From a virus: DNA of 28,001 bases. Made by a program: the position numbers and the translations under genes. Below the pieces are notes generated by a model. The model was not told where the DNA came from. It saw nothing but the letters and a program-made list of their open reading frames with translations, and searched no databases. This document shows, one piece after another, positions 1-8,138 of this stretch. The stretch's first letter is position 1, and each line of letters starts with the position of its first letter. Location: the IMG/VR virus record IMGVR_UViG_3300008111_000187, positions 1 through 28,001 of that record. One strand, given 5' to 3'.

Positions 1-1
1 T

Positions 2-454
2 ACTTTCTATGGATTAAAAATTCAAAATGAAAAAACATTTGATCAAAGGGATATTAAGTCATTATTGAACAATAATTTAAATTCATCCTCAATGGATAGA
101 TATCTTATGTCTAATTATAAGGATGGAGGAAGGAAAATAACAAAAAGTGAGTTTGATGAATTTGCTAAACAAAATGATGCTTTATTAAAGGAATTTATTG
201 AAGTGATACATAAAGATGGCTTCCCTGTGACTGATGATAAAGGTAATATAGTTTATAAGAAAGTTGAGGGAGAAGGCCCAGATGTTGCTACAAAGCAAGA
301 ATTGGCTGATGCGCTTAGTAAAATTAAAAAAATTGCTACAAGAATAACTAAATTGGAGATGTTTGGTCAAAAAGAAGCAGAGGATCCGGGTGTTCAAGCT
401 GATTTAAGGGAAGCTTGGGCTGAACTAGGAATTGGCGATAATGATGACGAATAA
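2..454 (+). CDS. Phage protein, 3' part only (start lies left of the window)
   Basis: The reading frame is open from base 2 to the stop at 452-454, so the gene very probably begins outside the window. The first in-frame starts, TTG at 65 and ATG at 92, are likely internal, because the upstream codons read as ordinary protein (FYGLKIQNEKTFDQRDIKS). The visible 150 residues are hydrophilic, with a Lys/Glu-rich helical segment and an acidic C-terminus (GDNDDE). No family is recognised. It lies just upstream of tail-associated genes, so a role in virion structure or assembly is inferred from position only. Confidence 0.75.
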   Translation, partial: TFYGLKIQNEKTFDQRDIKSLLNNNLNSSSMDRYLMSNYKDGGRKITKSEFDEFAKQNDALLKEFIEVIHKDGFPVTDDKGNIVYKKVEGEGPDVATKQELADALSKIKKIATRITKLEMFGQKEAEDPGVQADLREAWAELGIGDNDDE

Positions 455-481
455 TTTTGCTTAATATAGCCATATTTTTCT

Positions 482-489
482 TATATTTG
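482..489 (+). promoter_or_regulatory. Bacteroidota-type -7 promoter element
   Basis: TATATTTG at 482-489 matches the Bacteroidota -7 consensus TAnnTTTG and lies 18 bases before the ATG at 508. A TTTG at 456-459, 22 bases upstream, could be the -33 element; that spacing is on the long side. It would drive the tail-gene block. Confidence 0.5.
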
Positions 490-507
490 GTGTAAAATTT
501 AAAGCAA

Positions 508-1026
508 ATGCCTCTTGTACCTAATTTTACGGCCAGTCAATTTAGTGGCACTCCGTCAGTTATTACATTAACCGATACAAGTACGGGAAGTGATGGTTCT
601 ATTACTTCTCGCAGAGTATATTTATTACAAGCTAATGGTACGTTTCTAGTACCGGCTGGAACAACTACAGATTATGTGGTTTGGGATTTAGTTGATACAA
701 GCATTGATTTAGATGTGTTATCTCAAGATTCTGCATTAAGTATTACTGTACAATGGATGAGCAGTACAAATACTGTAGTCACTTCAAAGACTATATCATT
801 TGCATTTACAGCATATAATGAAACTTTTTATTACGGCTTAACTGAAAGTCAAGTTGCAAATTCTAATTTGTCTGCAAGCACCAACTGGTACCAAACGAAA
901 CTAGTATTACGAGTTGAAATTGATAGTGCGGATCAGGCAATTACATTTGCTTCTGATATTTATTCAGCACAAGCTGCATTAAACAGAGCAACATACATAT
1001 CTACTAACCAAGCTTTATTCTTCTAA
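508..1026 (+). CDS. Tail-associated structural protein (probable)
   Basis: 172 residues, starting at an ATG 18 bases after a TAnnTTTG element. The sequence is Ser/Thr/Val-rich and predicted mostly beta, with an N-terminal segment of the type FTASQFSGTPSVITLTDTS. This resembles small virion proteins placed before fibre genes in Bacteroidota phages. It has no signal peptide, membrane segment or catalytic motif. Two bases separate it from the next gene, so the two are co-transcribed. The tail or baseplate role rests on recognition of the general sequence type and on position. Confidence 0.7.
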   Translation: MPLVPNFTASQFSGTPSVITLTDTSTGSDGSITSRRVYLLQANGTFLVPAGTTTDYVVWDLVDTSIDLDVLSQDSALSITVQWMSSTNTVVTSKTISFAFTAYNETFYYGLTESQVANSNLSASTNWYQTKLVLRVEIDSADQAITFASDIYSAQAALNRATYISTNQALFF

Positions 1027-1028
1027 AC

Positions 1029-1553
1029 ATGACACCACAAGAAGTAGTATCTATAGCAGAAATTTCACAATATTTATGGAATGATTCTATTCCTAAGCAA
1101 AATGCTTTCTTCAATGGAAGTATTGATCCGCGTAAGGCTCAACAACTTTACCTAGAAAGAAAAGCTTTGCAATATGGTATTGACCAATCATTATCAGGAA
1201 TCCCCGGAACTTCTAATTATGTTTATGCACTATGTGGTTCTAAATTGCAAGTGGCAATAGAAATATTAGGAACTGGAACTGGTGGTGGCGGTGTAATCCC
1301 CGGCGGTGGTGGTAACTTTAGTGTATTTGAATACTCAGACAATGCAGTCTTAGGTTCATTTACAATATACTTCCCACAAGCAATTGGTAAGAGATGTGTA
1401 AACGCATTTAGACAAGGTAACAATATAGGTGCCATATTAACTTCAGGTACTCCAACAGGAAACCAAGTAGTATGGGATAAGACAACAGGCGCATTAACGG
1501 TGGCGGTTGCATTTTACGATAATGAATTTGTGAGAGTAGTTGTTCAACAATAA
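1029..1553 (+). CDS. Small virion-associated protein with glycine linker
   Basis: 174 residues in two parts. Residues 1-80 are helical (PQEVVSIAEISQYLW... YLERKALQYGIDQSL). Residues 97-174 are a predicted beta domain (FSVFEYSDNAVLGSF... VAFYDNEFVRVVVQQ). A Gly-rich linker, TGTGGGGVIPGGGG, joins them at about residues 82-95. The design is typical of a phage tail adaptor or fibre-connector protein, but no named family is recognised. It follows the previous gene by two bases and is followed by the inserted HNH gene. Confidence 0.65.
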   Translation: MTPQEVVSIAEISQYLWNDSIPKQNAFFNGSIDPRKAQQLYLERKALQYGIDQSLSGIPGTSNYVYALCGSKLQVAIEILGTGTGGGGVIPGGGGNFSVFEYSDNAVLGSFTIYFPQAIGKRCVNAFRQGNNIGAILTSGTPTGNQVVWDKTTGALTVAVAFYDNEFVRVVVQQ

Positions 1554-1564
1554 AAAGAATATAC

Positions 1565-2077
1565 ATGAAATTAATTAAAGGAATGACTGACTATTTAATC
1601 ACATTGGATGGCAGAGTATTTTCTTTGAAAACAATGAGATTTTTGAAAAATTTTGTTAAAAATGATTATGTATATGTTAAAATAGGGAGTAAATCGTATT
1701 TGGCTCACAGGTTAGTAGCTCAAACATATATTGAAAACCCTGAAAATAAAGCAACTGTAAATCACATTGATGGTGTCAAAACAAACAATTTATTGTTTAA
1801 TTTGGAATGGGCTACCCCCTCAGAAAACATGAAACATGCTTGTGATACAGGTTTAAGAAAAATATCAGAAGCTTTAAGAGAAAGCGGCAGGATAGCTGCT
1901 GAAAGATTTGGGGCAAAAAATGGTTATGTATTTAAAAAAATTGTATTAGATACTGAAACAGGTGTCTTTTATGAAGGTGCTAAAGAAGCTGCTGATACTA
2001 TTAATGTAAATGCAAAATATTTGTGGAGAAGATTGAATGGCGAGTTAAAAAATACAACAAAATTTAAATACGTTTAA
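1565..2077 (+). CDS. HNH homing endonuclease (free-standing)
   Basis: 170 residues. The HNH nuclease fold is visible at residues 47-91: AHRLVAQTYI, then VNHIDG (N66, H67, D69), then NNLLFNLEWATPSENMKHA, the typical NUMOD4/HNH spacing. His48 and His67 with Asn79 are the likely metal or catalytic residues. The C-terminal segment (residues 125-168, VLDTETGVFYEGAKEAADTINVNAKYLWRRLNG) resembles NUMOD1-type DNA-binding helix-turn-helix modules. Such proteins cut a specific site in genomes lacking the gene and spread by repair. It sits between two virion genes, ending one base before the GTG start of the giant fibre gene. Confidence 0.92.
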   Translation: MKLIKGMTDYLITLDGRVFSLKTMRFLKNFVKNDYVYVKIGSKSYLAHRLVAQTYIENPENKATVNHIDGVKTNNLLFNLEWATPSENMKHACDTGLRKISEALRESGRIAAERFGAKNGYVFKKIVLDTETGVFYEGAKEAADTINVNAKYLWRRLNGELKNTTKFKYV

Positions 2078-2078
2078 G

Positions 2079-4853
2079 GTGGCTGTACAAAATTTAATAA
2101 CGGGAGAGTTCCAAATTCGTCAAGAAAATGGAGTTTTGGTAGCTGTGAACGGATTGGTTTCCGCAGATACTTCTGGTACTATTGGTACTTCGGGATCTAG
2201 CGGTTCATCTGGAACATCAGGATCTAGTGGTTCATCTGGTATTTCTGGTTCTTCGGGTAGCACCGGGACAAGCGGATCTTCAGGTAGTTCTGGTTCTTCG
2301 GGATTAAATGGTTCTTCAGGCACAAGTGGTAGTTCAGCGACTAGTGGCAGCTCAGGCACATCTGGTACCACAGGTAGCAATGGGACATCGGGTACAACTG
2401 GTACCTCTGGTAGTTCGGGTACATCTGGATTTAATGGTTCATCAGGTACAAGCGGAAGTTCAGCTTCTAGCGGTTCTTCTGGTACGTCTGGCTCATCGGG
2501 AATTGATGGAACTTCGGGTACAGCAGGCACTACTGGTACGTCAGGAAGTTCAGGTACATCGGGTAGCTCTGGTACGTCAGGAACCACTGGTACGTCAGGT
2601 ACGTCAGCCACAAGTGGTACTTCAGGTACTTCGGGCAGCTCAGGTATAGATGGCACATCAGGTACTTCAGGAAGCTCAGCAACTTCTGGTTCTTCTGGGA
2701 CTTCAGGTTCATCGGGAAGTTCAGGTAGTTCTGGGGCGAATGGTAGTAATGGCACTTCGGGTACTTCAGGAATTGATGGTACTTCTGGAAGCTCTGGCAG
2801 CTCTGGATTAGATGGAAGCAACGGCACATCAGGTACATCGGGAATAAATGGCACATCGGGGATAGACGGCACTTCAGGTTCATCAGGTTCTTCGGGAAGC
2901 TCTGGTTCTTCAGGTACGTCTGCTATAGATGGTACGTCTGGTTCTTCGGGTACATCTGGAACTTCAGCAACAAGCGGCACTTCAGGTACGTCAGCGACAA
3001 GCGGTACTTCAGGTACGTCAGCTACATCGGGTACTTCTGGAACTTCAGGATATTCTGGAGATAAATATTACACAACGTCAACATCAACCTTTACTCTTGG
3101 TAATGCAGGATCTATAACAGTTGGGACAGGGCTAGCGTATTCGCCAGCTCAATCAATCATTGTAGTTTATAATGCAAGTAACTTCCAAGAGTGTGAGGTT
3201 ATTTCATATAACTCAGGAACCGGAGCATTGCAGTTTGCAGCTCCTACTAGAACAGTGGGTTCCGGAACATATTCATCATGGACAGTAAACTTAGATGGTG
3301 CTAGTGGAGGCGATGGATCAAGCGGTACGTCAGGAACTTCAGGTGTTAGCGGTACGTCAGGTACTACAGGCACATCAGGTTCCTCAGGTACAACTGGAAC
3401 ATCAGGCAGTTCAGGTTCTTCTGGTTCAAGTGGGACTTCGGGAACGTCAGGACGTAATGGTATAGATGGTTCTTCAGGAGCTTCTATTGCCAACTGGTAT
3501 GGTTCTTTTTCAAGTACAACAACTCAAGTGGTTGGTGGAATTAATACTCCAACAGCTATTACATATAATAATGTTGAGATTTCAAATGGTACTTCTATTA
3601 GCGGATCTCAAATATCAGTACAACATGCAGGTGTATACGAAATAGCTTACTCTTTACAAATAGAAGTTACTTCAGGTGGTACAGCTGTAGAGGTGGATAT
3701 ATGGCTTAAAAAGAATGGTACTAGTATTATTAGAACAGATTCTATTTTAGGTTTGCAATCAAATTCAGGTAAGCAATTGCCTTTTGTGTCTATCATAGAC
3801 CAAGCAAGTGCTAATGATTATTATGAGGTTTATTTCCAATCAACAAGTGCTAATACACAAGTTACAGCAGTAGCGGCAGTAGGTGGTATACCAGCAGCCC
3901 CTTCAATCATTACCAATATCAAACAAATTGGTATAGCTGTAGGTACAACATCTGGAACAAGTGGAAGCTCAGGAAGTTCAGGCACGTCTGGTACTACAGG
4001 GACCTCTGGAAGTAGTGGTGTAAACGGCACATCTGGTACCTCTGGTAGTTCAGGAGTGAGCGGTTCATCTGGTTCTTCTGGAAGTTCGGGTACGACTGGT
4101 ACATCAGGTACGACTGGTACGTCCGGCACATCAGGATTTAACGGAACATCTGGTTCATCTGGTACTACTGGAACGTCAGGTTCATCGGGTACAAATGGAA
4201 CGGGGGGTACGTCAGGAACTAGTGGTAGTACGGGTACGTCTGGCACATCTGGTAGTACGGGTACGTCTGGTTCAAGCGGTACGAGTGGCAGTTCGGGTAC
4301 GTCTGGTACGACAGGTACGAGTGGGACATCTGCTGTAAATGGTACTTCAGGATCATCAGGCACGTCTGGGACATCTGCTACTTCTGGTACAAGTGGATTT
4401 ACCCCTACCAATCAAGTAACAGGAACAGGTACTACTAACTACCTACCTAAGTTTACAGGAAGTACAACTATTGGTAATAGTCAAATATTTGATAATGGTA
4501 CAAATGTAGGTATTAATACGGCTACTCCAAACACAAATTCAAGATTAACTATTTCTGACGGAACTTCTATTTCTGCATATTGGAGAGCAACAAATACAAA
4601 TGCTGCAACAAGAGATTGGTGTATAATAACAAACAATGCTAACTTTGGAGATTTTACTATTAGACAAGGTAACTCACAAGGAGCAGATGCAACTTCAGGA
4701 ACAGATAGATTATTATTATCCGCTTCAGGCAATTTAGGTTTAGGAGTAACACCAAGTGCGTGGAGTTTATTAACCGCATTACAAATTAGTGGCGGTGCTT
4801 CTTTAGCAGGGTATGGTGGTGCTACTTATTTAGGGCAAAATTTTTACCAATGA
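2079..4853 (+). CDS. Giant tail fibre, N-terminal part: collagen-like Gly-Ser/Thr-Ser repeats with C1q-like domain
   Basis: 924 residues from a GTG start (MAVQNLITGEF); no ATG precedes it in frame. Order: short N-terminal attachment segment (1-30); G-x-y repeat tract built from GSS, GTS and GSN with no proline (about 31-325); beta-rich insert (about 326-407); second tract (about 408-467); a jelly-roll-like domain resembling C1q/TNF trimer heads (about 469-622, NWYGSFSSTTTQ... HAGVYEIAYSLQ... VDIWLKKNGTSI); third tract (about 623-774); then the segment NQVTGTGTTNYLPKFTG leading into beta-strand repeats. It overlaps the next ORF by ATGA at 4850-4853. The overlap lies inside a repeat unit that continues in the other frame, so this is probably one fibre of about 1,630 residues broken by a frameshift. 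Confidence 0.88.
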   Translation: MAVQNLITGEFQIRQENGVLVAVNGLVSADTSGTIGTSGSSGSSGTSGSSGSSGISGSSGSTGTSGSSGSSGSSGLNGSSGTSGSSATSGSSGTSGTTGSNGTSGTTGTSGSSGTSGFNGSSGTSGSSASSGSSGTSGSSGIDGTSGTAGTTGTSGSSGTSGSSGTSGTTGTSGTSATSGTSGTSGSSGIDGTSGTSGSSATSGSSGTSGSSGSSGSSGANGSNGTSGTSGIDGTSGSSGSSGLDGSNGTSGTSGINGTSGIDGTSGSSGSSGSSGSSGTSAIDGTSGSSGTSGTSATSGTSGTSATSGTSGTSATSGTSGTSGYSGDKYYTTSTSTFTLGNAGSITVGTGLAYSPAQSIIVVYNASNFQECEVISYNSGTGALQFAAPTRTVGSGTYSSWTVNLDGASGGDGSSGTSGTSGVSGTSGTTGTSGSSGTTGTSGSSGSSGSSGTSGTSGRNGIDGSSGASIANWYGSFSSTTTQVVGGINTPTAITYNNVEISNGTSISGSQISVQHAGVYEIAYSLQIEVTSGGTAVEVDIWLKKNGTSIIRTDSILGLQSNSGKQLPFVSIIDQASANDYYEVYFQSTSANTQVTAVAAVGGIPAAPSIITNIKQIGIAVGTTSGTSGSSGSSGTSGTTGTSGSSGVNGTSGTSGSSGVSGSSGSSGSSGTTGTSGTTGTSGTSGFNGTSGSSGTTGTSGSSGTNGTGGTSGTSGSTGTSGTSGSTGTSGSSGTSGSSGTSGTTGTSGTSAVNGTSGSSGTSGTSATSGTSGFTPTNQVTGTGTTNYLPKFTGSTTIGNSQIFDNGTNVGINTATPNTNSRLTISDGTSISAYWRATNTNAATRDWCIITNNANFGDFTIRQGNSQGADATSGTDRLLLSASGNLGLGVTPSAWSLLTALQISGGASLAGYGGATYLGQNFYQ
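2184..4400 (+). repeat. Three coding tracts of Gly-Ser-Ser / Gly-Thr-Ser triplets
   Basis: Degenerate 9-base repeats of the type GGTTCTTCA / GGTACTTCA / GGAAGCTCA encode uninterrupted G-x-y triplets at about 2184-3060, 3299-3480 and 3948-4400. Codons vary between units while the amino acids stay fixed, so selection acts on the protein. The tracts also produce long spurious antisense frames rich in Pro-Glu-Val and Pro-Asp-Val. Confidence 0.9.
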
Positions 4854-4904
4854 CGTTAAACGCTTCAGGTAATTTAGGTTTAGGAGTAACACCAAGTGCG
4901 TGGA
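4731..4904 (+). repeat. 34-base direct repeat flanking the fibre frame break
   Basis: The same 34 bases (beginning AATTTAGGTTTAGGAGTAAC and encoding NLGLGVTPSAW) occur at 4731-4764 and 4871-4904. The copies are 140 bases apart, which is not a multiple of three, and they are read in two different frames by the two fibre ORFs. A one-base loss between them, for example in the T-run at 4841-4845, would explain this. Confidence 0.85.
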
Positions 4905-6976
4905 ATAGTAATTCAAAAGCATTACAACTTCCAAGTTTTATATCACTATCACAACAAAATAGCGGAGCATTAAATTTAATGTCTTATGCTTACGAAAGTA
5001 GCGCAAACACATTTACATATGGTGCAACAGGTGTATATGCTACAAGATTATCTATGAACCCAAATGACGGGGTAATAGCATTTTATAATTCAACAACAGG
5101 AACGGCAGGTAACGCTATCAGCTTTACACAAGCTATGACGTTAAACGCTTCAGGTAACTTATCTGTGGGTAATACTAATGATACTTATAAACTTGATGTG
5201 AGTGGAACGGGTAGGTTTACGGGTGTATTGACAGGAACAAGTGCTACGTTTAGTGGAATACTTACAGTAACATCAAGTAGTGGAACAAAGGCAATATTGG
5301 CAACAACAAGGGCATTTGGAGTTAATCGTAATTTTCAAATTGCAGTTGATGAATACGAAGAAGGTCAATTTACAATAACACCAAGTACAACACAAGGTGG
5401 TTCTGGATATACTACTCCTATTTTTAAATTAGCAGCCACAGGTGCAGCTACATTTAGTTCATCGGTTACGGCAACGCAGTTTACTTCTACAGGTGGCAGA
5501 GGAACAGATTATGGTTATGAATTACCAGACTGGCAGATATACAATACATCAAGTGGGAATAATTTAGCTTTTAGTAACTATACGGTTGACTTTTTAACAA
5601 TAACAAGCGGTGGTAATTATCAATTAAGAAATACTGTATATAGTACATCTGCAGATGTTACTACAACAACTTATAGGCAGTTATATCCAAGTGGATATAA
5701 TATCGCAGAAATCGCAGTTAGAACTGATGGACAATATTATGCAGGCGCTTTTAGTTTTAGAACTGCTGATGCTGCTAATGCGAATGTGTTAGTTGAACGT
5801 CTATTAATAGCCTCAACAGGTGCAGCTACATTTAGTTCATCGGTTACGGCAACGCAGGGAATATTTACAGGTGGTGCAATTCCAAATTTATTTATTCAAT
5901 CTGCAAGTGGTGGAACATCTGTTCAATTTAGAGCAACTGCAAATGAATCATCTCAACAAGTAAATTTAGTAGCAGAAAGTAATCACCCATTAACTTTTTG
6001 GACTAACTCTACCGAACGTATGAGAATAACAAGCGGTGGGTTAATTGGAATGGGAGTAACTAACCCAAGCGAAAAATTACATTTAAAAGATGCAACAACT
6101 GGTTATGTAGGTTTAAGATTAGAAGGTACAGGAGTTTATGCAGGTACTGATTGGACTATGTATGCTTCATCTACATCGCCAAGTACTGCTAATGACTTTT
6201 TAGGTTTTTATAATAACTCAACTACTGACGGAGCAGTTGCAGGTTACAAAATGAGTATTTTAAAAAACGGAAATGTAGGGATAGGAACTAATTTAAATAC
6301 AAATGGGTTTTCAAGATTAGTATTAAATGGTGGTGCAAATGGGAATGAGTCAGGTATACAAGTGAATTATGGAGCTTCTACTTATGGTGGGTTTGCACTA
6401 ACAACTTTATCAGCAGCAGGTGGTGGTATGGCGGTATACACATACACAGGAAATGTAGGAAGCGAGTCGTATTCCGAGCGTATGAGAATAACAAGCGCTG
6501 GGAATGTGGGGATTGGAACTACAAGTCCTGCTTATAAATTAGATGTTACAGGAGAAGTAAGAACATCCGCAGGTTATTTATTTAATAATCAGGCAGCATC
6601 AGGTTTCTTTTCTTGGTACGCATATAGCGGAACTGTCTATGTGTACAGCAGTGCTGTTGGTAACCTTGCTTCAATAAATGGAACTACAGGAGCTTATACT
6701 GCCGTTTCAGACATCAACAAAAAGAAAGATTTTGAGCTATCTAATTTAGGTCTTGATGCCGTTATGGGATTAAAGCCAACCATGTATAGAATGAATTCTG
6801 AATACGGAACTCAAAAGCACTTAGGATTTATAGCACAAGAGGTTAAGGACTATATTCCACAGGCTTATGTAGAGAGTGGAAATTTTATAGGTTTAAGCGA
6901 AATGCCTCTTATAGCAACTTTGACAAAGGCAGTGCAGGAACTTAAAGCAGAATTAGACACATTAAAAAACAAATAA
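4850..6976 (+). CDS. Tail fibre, C-terminal part with S74 intramolecular chaperone
   Basis: 708 residues. The body consists of repeated beta units of the type ERMRITSGGLIGMG and MTLNASGNLGLG, found in trimeric phage fibres. Residues 620-708 form a peptidase S74 / endosialidase-type chaperone: SDINKKKDF carries the Ser620-Lys625 pair at the Ser-to-Lys spacing of known self-cleaving members, followed by LGFIAQEVKDYIPQAY and a C-terminal helical coil (LTKAVQELKAELDTLKNK). In this family the chaperone trimerises the fibre and is then released by cleavage next to the Ser. The ATG at 4850 corresponds to an internal Met of the same repeat at about 5136, so it may not be a real initiator. The last gene of the fibre pair is followed by the GIY-YIG gene. 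Confidence 0.88.
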   Translation: MTLNASGNLGLGVTPSAWNSNSKALQLPSFISLSQQNSGALNLMSYAYESSANTFTYGATGVYATRLSMNPNDGVIAFYNSTTGTAGNAISFTQAMTLNASGNLSVGNTNDTYKLDVSGTGRFTGVLTGTSATFSGILTVTSSSGTKAILATTRAFGVNRNFQIAVDEYEEGQFTITPSTTQGGSGYTTPIFKLAATGAATFSSSVTATQFTSTGGRGTDYGYELPDWQIYNTSSGNNLAFSNYTVDFLTITSGGNYQLRNTVYSTSADVTTTTYRQLYPSGYNIAEIAVRTDGQYYAGAFSFRTADAANANVLVERLLIASTGAATFSSSVTATQGIFTGGAIPNLFIQSASGGTSVQFRATANESSQQVNLVAESNHPLTFWTNSTERMRITSGGLIGMGVTNPSEKLHLKDATTGYVGLRLEGTGVYAGTDWTMYASSTSPSTANDFLGFYNNSTTDGAVAGYKMSILKNGNVGIGTNLNTNGFSRLVLNGGANGNESGIQVNYGASTYGGFALTTLSAAGGGMAVYTYTGNVGSESYSERMRITSAGNVGIGTTSPAYKLDVTGEVRTSAGYLFNNQAASGFFSWYAYSGTVYVYSSAVGNLASINGTTGAYTAVSDINKKKDFELSNLGLDAVMGLKPTMYRMNSEYGTQKHLGFIAQEVKDYIPQAYVESGNFIGLSEMPLIATLTKAVQELKAELDTLKNK
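5438..5857 (+). repeat. 42-base direct repeat inside the fibre C-terminal part
   Basis: Identical 42-base segments occur at 5438-5479 and 5816-5857, beginning ACAGGTGCAGCTACATTTAG and encoding TGAATFSSSVTATQ. They are 378 bases apart (126 codons, in frame). They fit a fibre that grows or shrinks by recombination between repeat units. Confidence 0.85.
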
Positions 6977-6985
6977 AATAAATAA

Positions 6986-7690
6986 TTGGCATACGTTTAT
7001 AGACATATCAGACTTGACAAAAACGAACCTTTCTATATAGGGATAGGCTCAAGCAAGTATTACAATAGAGCATATAGACATAAGAGTAGAAGTGATTTTT
7101 GGAAAAAGGTAGCCAATAAAGGAGGTTATGAAGTAGAAATACTTATGGATGATTTAACTTGGGAGCAAGCCTGTGAAAAAGAAAAAGAATTTATTAAATT
7201 ATATGGCAGAATTGATTTAAAAAATGGATGTTTAGTTAACATGACGAATGGCGGAGATGGAGCTTTAAATGCAATAATATCAGAAAAAACTAGAAAAAGT
7301 GTTGCAGAAGCAAACAGAAGAAGGATTTTTACTGATGAGCAAAAAGAAAAGATGGCCGAAAGGATGAGTAAAAGAAATAAAGATCCTGAATTAAGAGCTA
7401 AAATAACAGAAGGGTTAAGAAATAGCGAAAAAGTTTTAGCAAATGCTAGAAATTTAGGAATTAAAGCCAAGGGTAGAAAGCATTCAGATTTAACAAAAAA
7501 GAAAATGTCTGATTCAAAAATAAAAAAACCTATAATTCAATATGATTTAAATGGTAATTTTATAAAAAAATGGGAATCTTCTTGTCAAATAGAAAGAGAT
7601 TTGAATTTTGATCAATCCAATGTATCACATTGTTGCAAAGGGTTGAGCAAACAGAGGTATGGGTTCAAATGGGAATATTATAAACAATAA
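6986..7690 (+). CDS. GIY-YIG homing endonuclease with NUMOD DNA-binding modules
   Basis: 234 residues from a TTG start (MAYVYRHIRL). The GIY-YIG domain spans about residues 2-90: YVYRH stands for the GIY strand, FYIGIG for YIG, then Arg28, a Glu in EKEKEFI (about 65-70) and Asn88 in TNGGDG. Several NUMOD3-like segments follow (KTRKSVAEANRRR, DEQKEKMAERMSKRN, KGRKHSDLTKKKMS). The C-terminal IIQYDLNGNFIKKWESSCQIERDLNFDQSNVSHCCKG is NUMOD1-like. It is a free-standing mobile endonuclease inserted right after the fibre gene and before the Thr-rich protein. With the HNH gene at 1565 it brackets the fibre. Confidence 0.9.
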   Translation: MAYVYRHIRLDKNEPFYIGIGSSKYYNRAYRHKSRSDFWKKVANKGGYEVEILMDDLTWEQACEKEKEFIKLYGRIDLKNGCLVNMTNGGDGALNAIISEKTRKSVAEANRRRIFTDEQKEKMAERMSKRNKDPELRAKITEGLRNSEKVLANARNLGIKAKGRKHSDLTKKKMSDSKIKKPIIQYDLNGNFIKKWESSCQIERDLNFDQSNVSHCCKGLSKQRYGFKWEYYKQ

Positions 7691-7703
7691 AAATAAAATA
7701 AAA

Positions 7704-8087
7704 ATGATAGTTTACAACTGGTTAATTTCGCAATTGGATTGTTTGCCACAAGATGGCGATTTAAAGGATTTCGTAGTTGTTTGCCACTGGCGCAGACAAG
7801 CTCATGAAATAGTAGATGGAAAAGAGTATAATGCAGATGTGTATAGTACTCAGTCATTCAGCCCTGATAATGTAGAAAACTTCATTCCTTATGAGGATTT
7901 GACATTTGATATTGTATGTGGCTGGTTAGAATCATCAATGGATGTGGCAGCTATAGACGCTAATTTAGATACGCAAATTGCCAATCTAATTAACCCTCCG
8001 ATTGTTTCGCCGCCGCTTCCATGGCTTCCAACCACAACTACCACAACTACGGCAGCTCCTACAACAACTACAACAACTGCTCCATAA
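7704..8087 (+). CDS. Small virion protein with poly-Thr tail
   Basis: 127 residues from the ATG at 7704. A 15-codon upstream extension to 7659 overlaps the preceding endonuclease and reads as low-complexity NK-rich sequence, so it is rejected. The N-terminal domain (MIVYNWLISQLDCLPQDGDLKDFVVVCHWRRQA) resembles a small conserved phage family found near tail genes (DUF7936-like, from memory). The C-terminus is PPLPWLP followed by two runs of six to seven Thr separated by Ala/Ala/Pro. Such Thr/Pro tails are flexible and are possible O-glycosylation acceptors. Confidence 0.75.
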   Translation: MIVYNWLISQLDCLPQDGDLKDFVVVCHWRRQAHEIVDGKEYNADVYSTQSFSPDNVENFIPYEDLTFDIVCGWLESSMDVAAIDANLDTQIANLINPPIVSPPLPWLPTTTTTTTAAPTTTTTTAP

Positions 8088-8091
8088 ATAT

Positions 8092-8122
8092 TTTGTTTAA
8101 TTAAATTAATTTATTAGTTTTG
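8092..8122 (+). promoter_or_regulatory. Bacteroidota-type promoter (-33 TTTG, -7 TAGTTTTG)
   Basis: TTTG at 8092-8095 and TAGTTTTG at 8115-8122 are separated by 19 bases, close to the Bacteroidota consensus. Between them lies the AT-rich near-palindrome TTTAATTAAATTAATTTA (8096-8113), which recurs at other promoters in the window. The ATG at 8139 follows after 16 bases. Confidence 0.65.
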
Positions 8123-8138
8123 TTAAAAATATATATTT

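Noticed and set aside
2120-2980. 286-codon leftward frame rich in PEVPDVPEEP, with similar ones at 3167-3493 and 3830-4411
   Set aside because: They are the antisense of the Gly-Ser-Ser/Gly-Thr-Ser repeat tracts; the repeat structure keeps the opposite frame open. No leader or neighbour supports them.
2184-3060. CRISPR-like array of short repeats
   Set aside because: Repeats are 9 bases, contiguous, codon-degenerate and in frame; there are no unique spacers.
7332-7370. CTGATGAG ... CGAAA on the + strand, resembling a hammerhead core
   Set aside because: It lies inside the GIY-YIG coding sequence, stem II does not pair, and there is no matching stem I or stem III.
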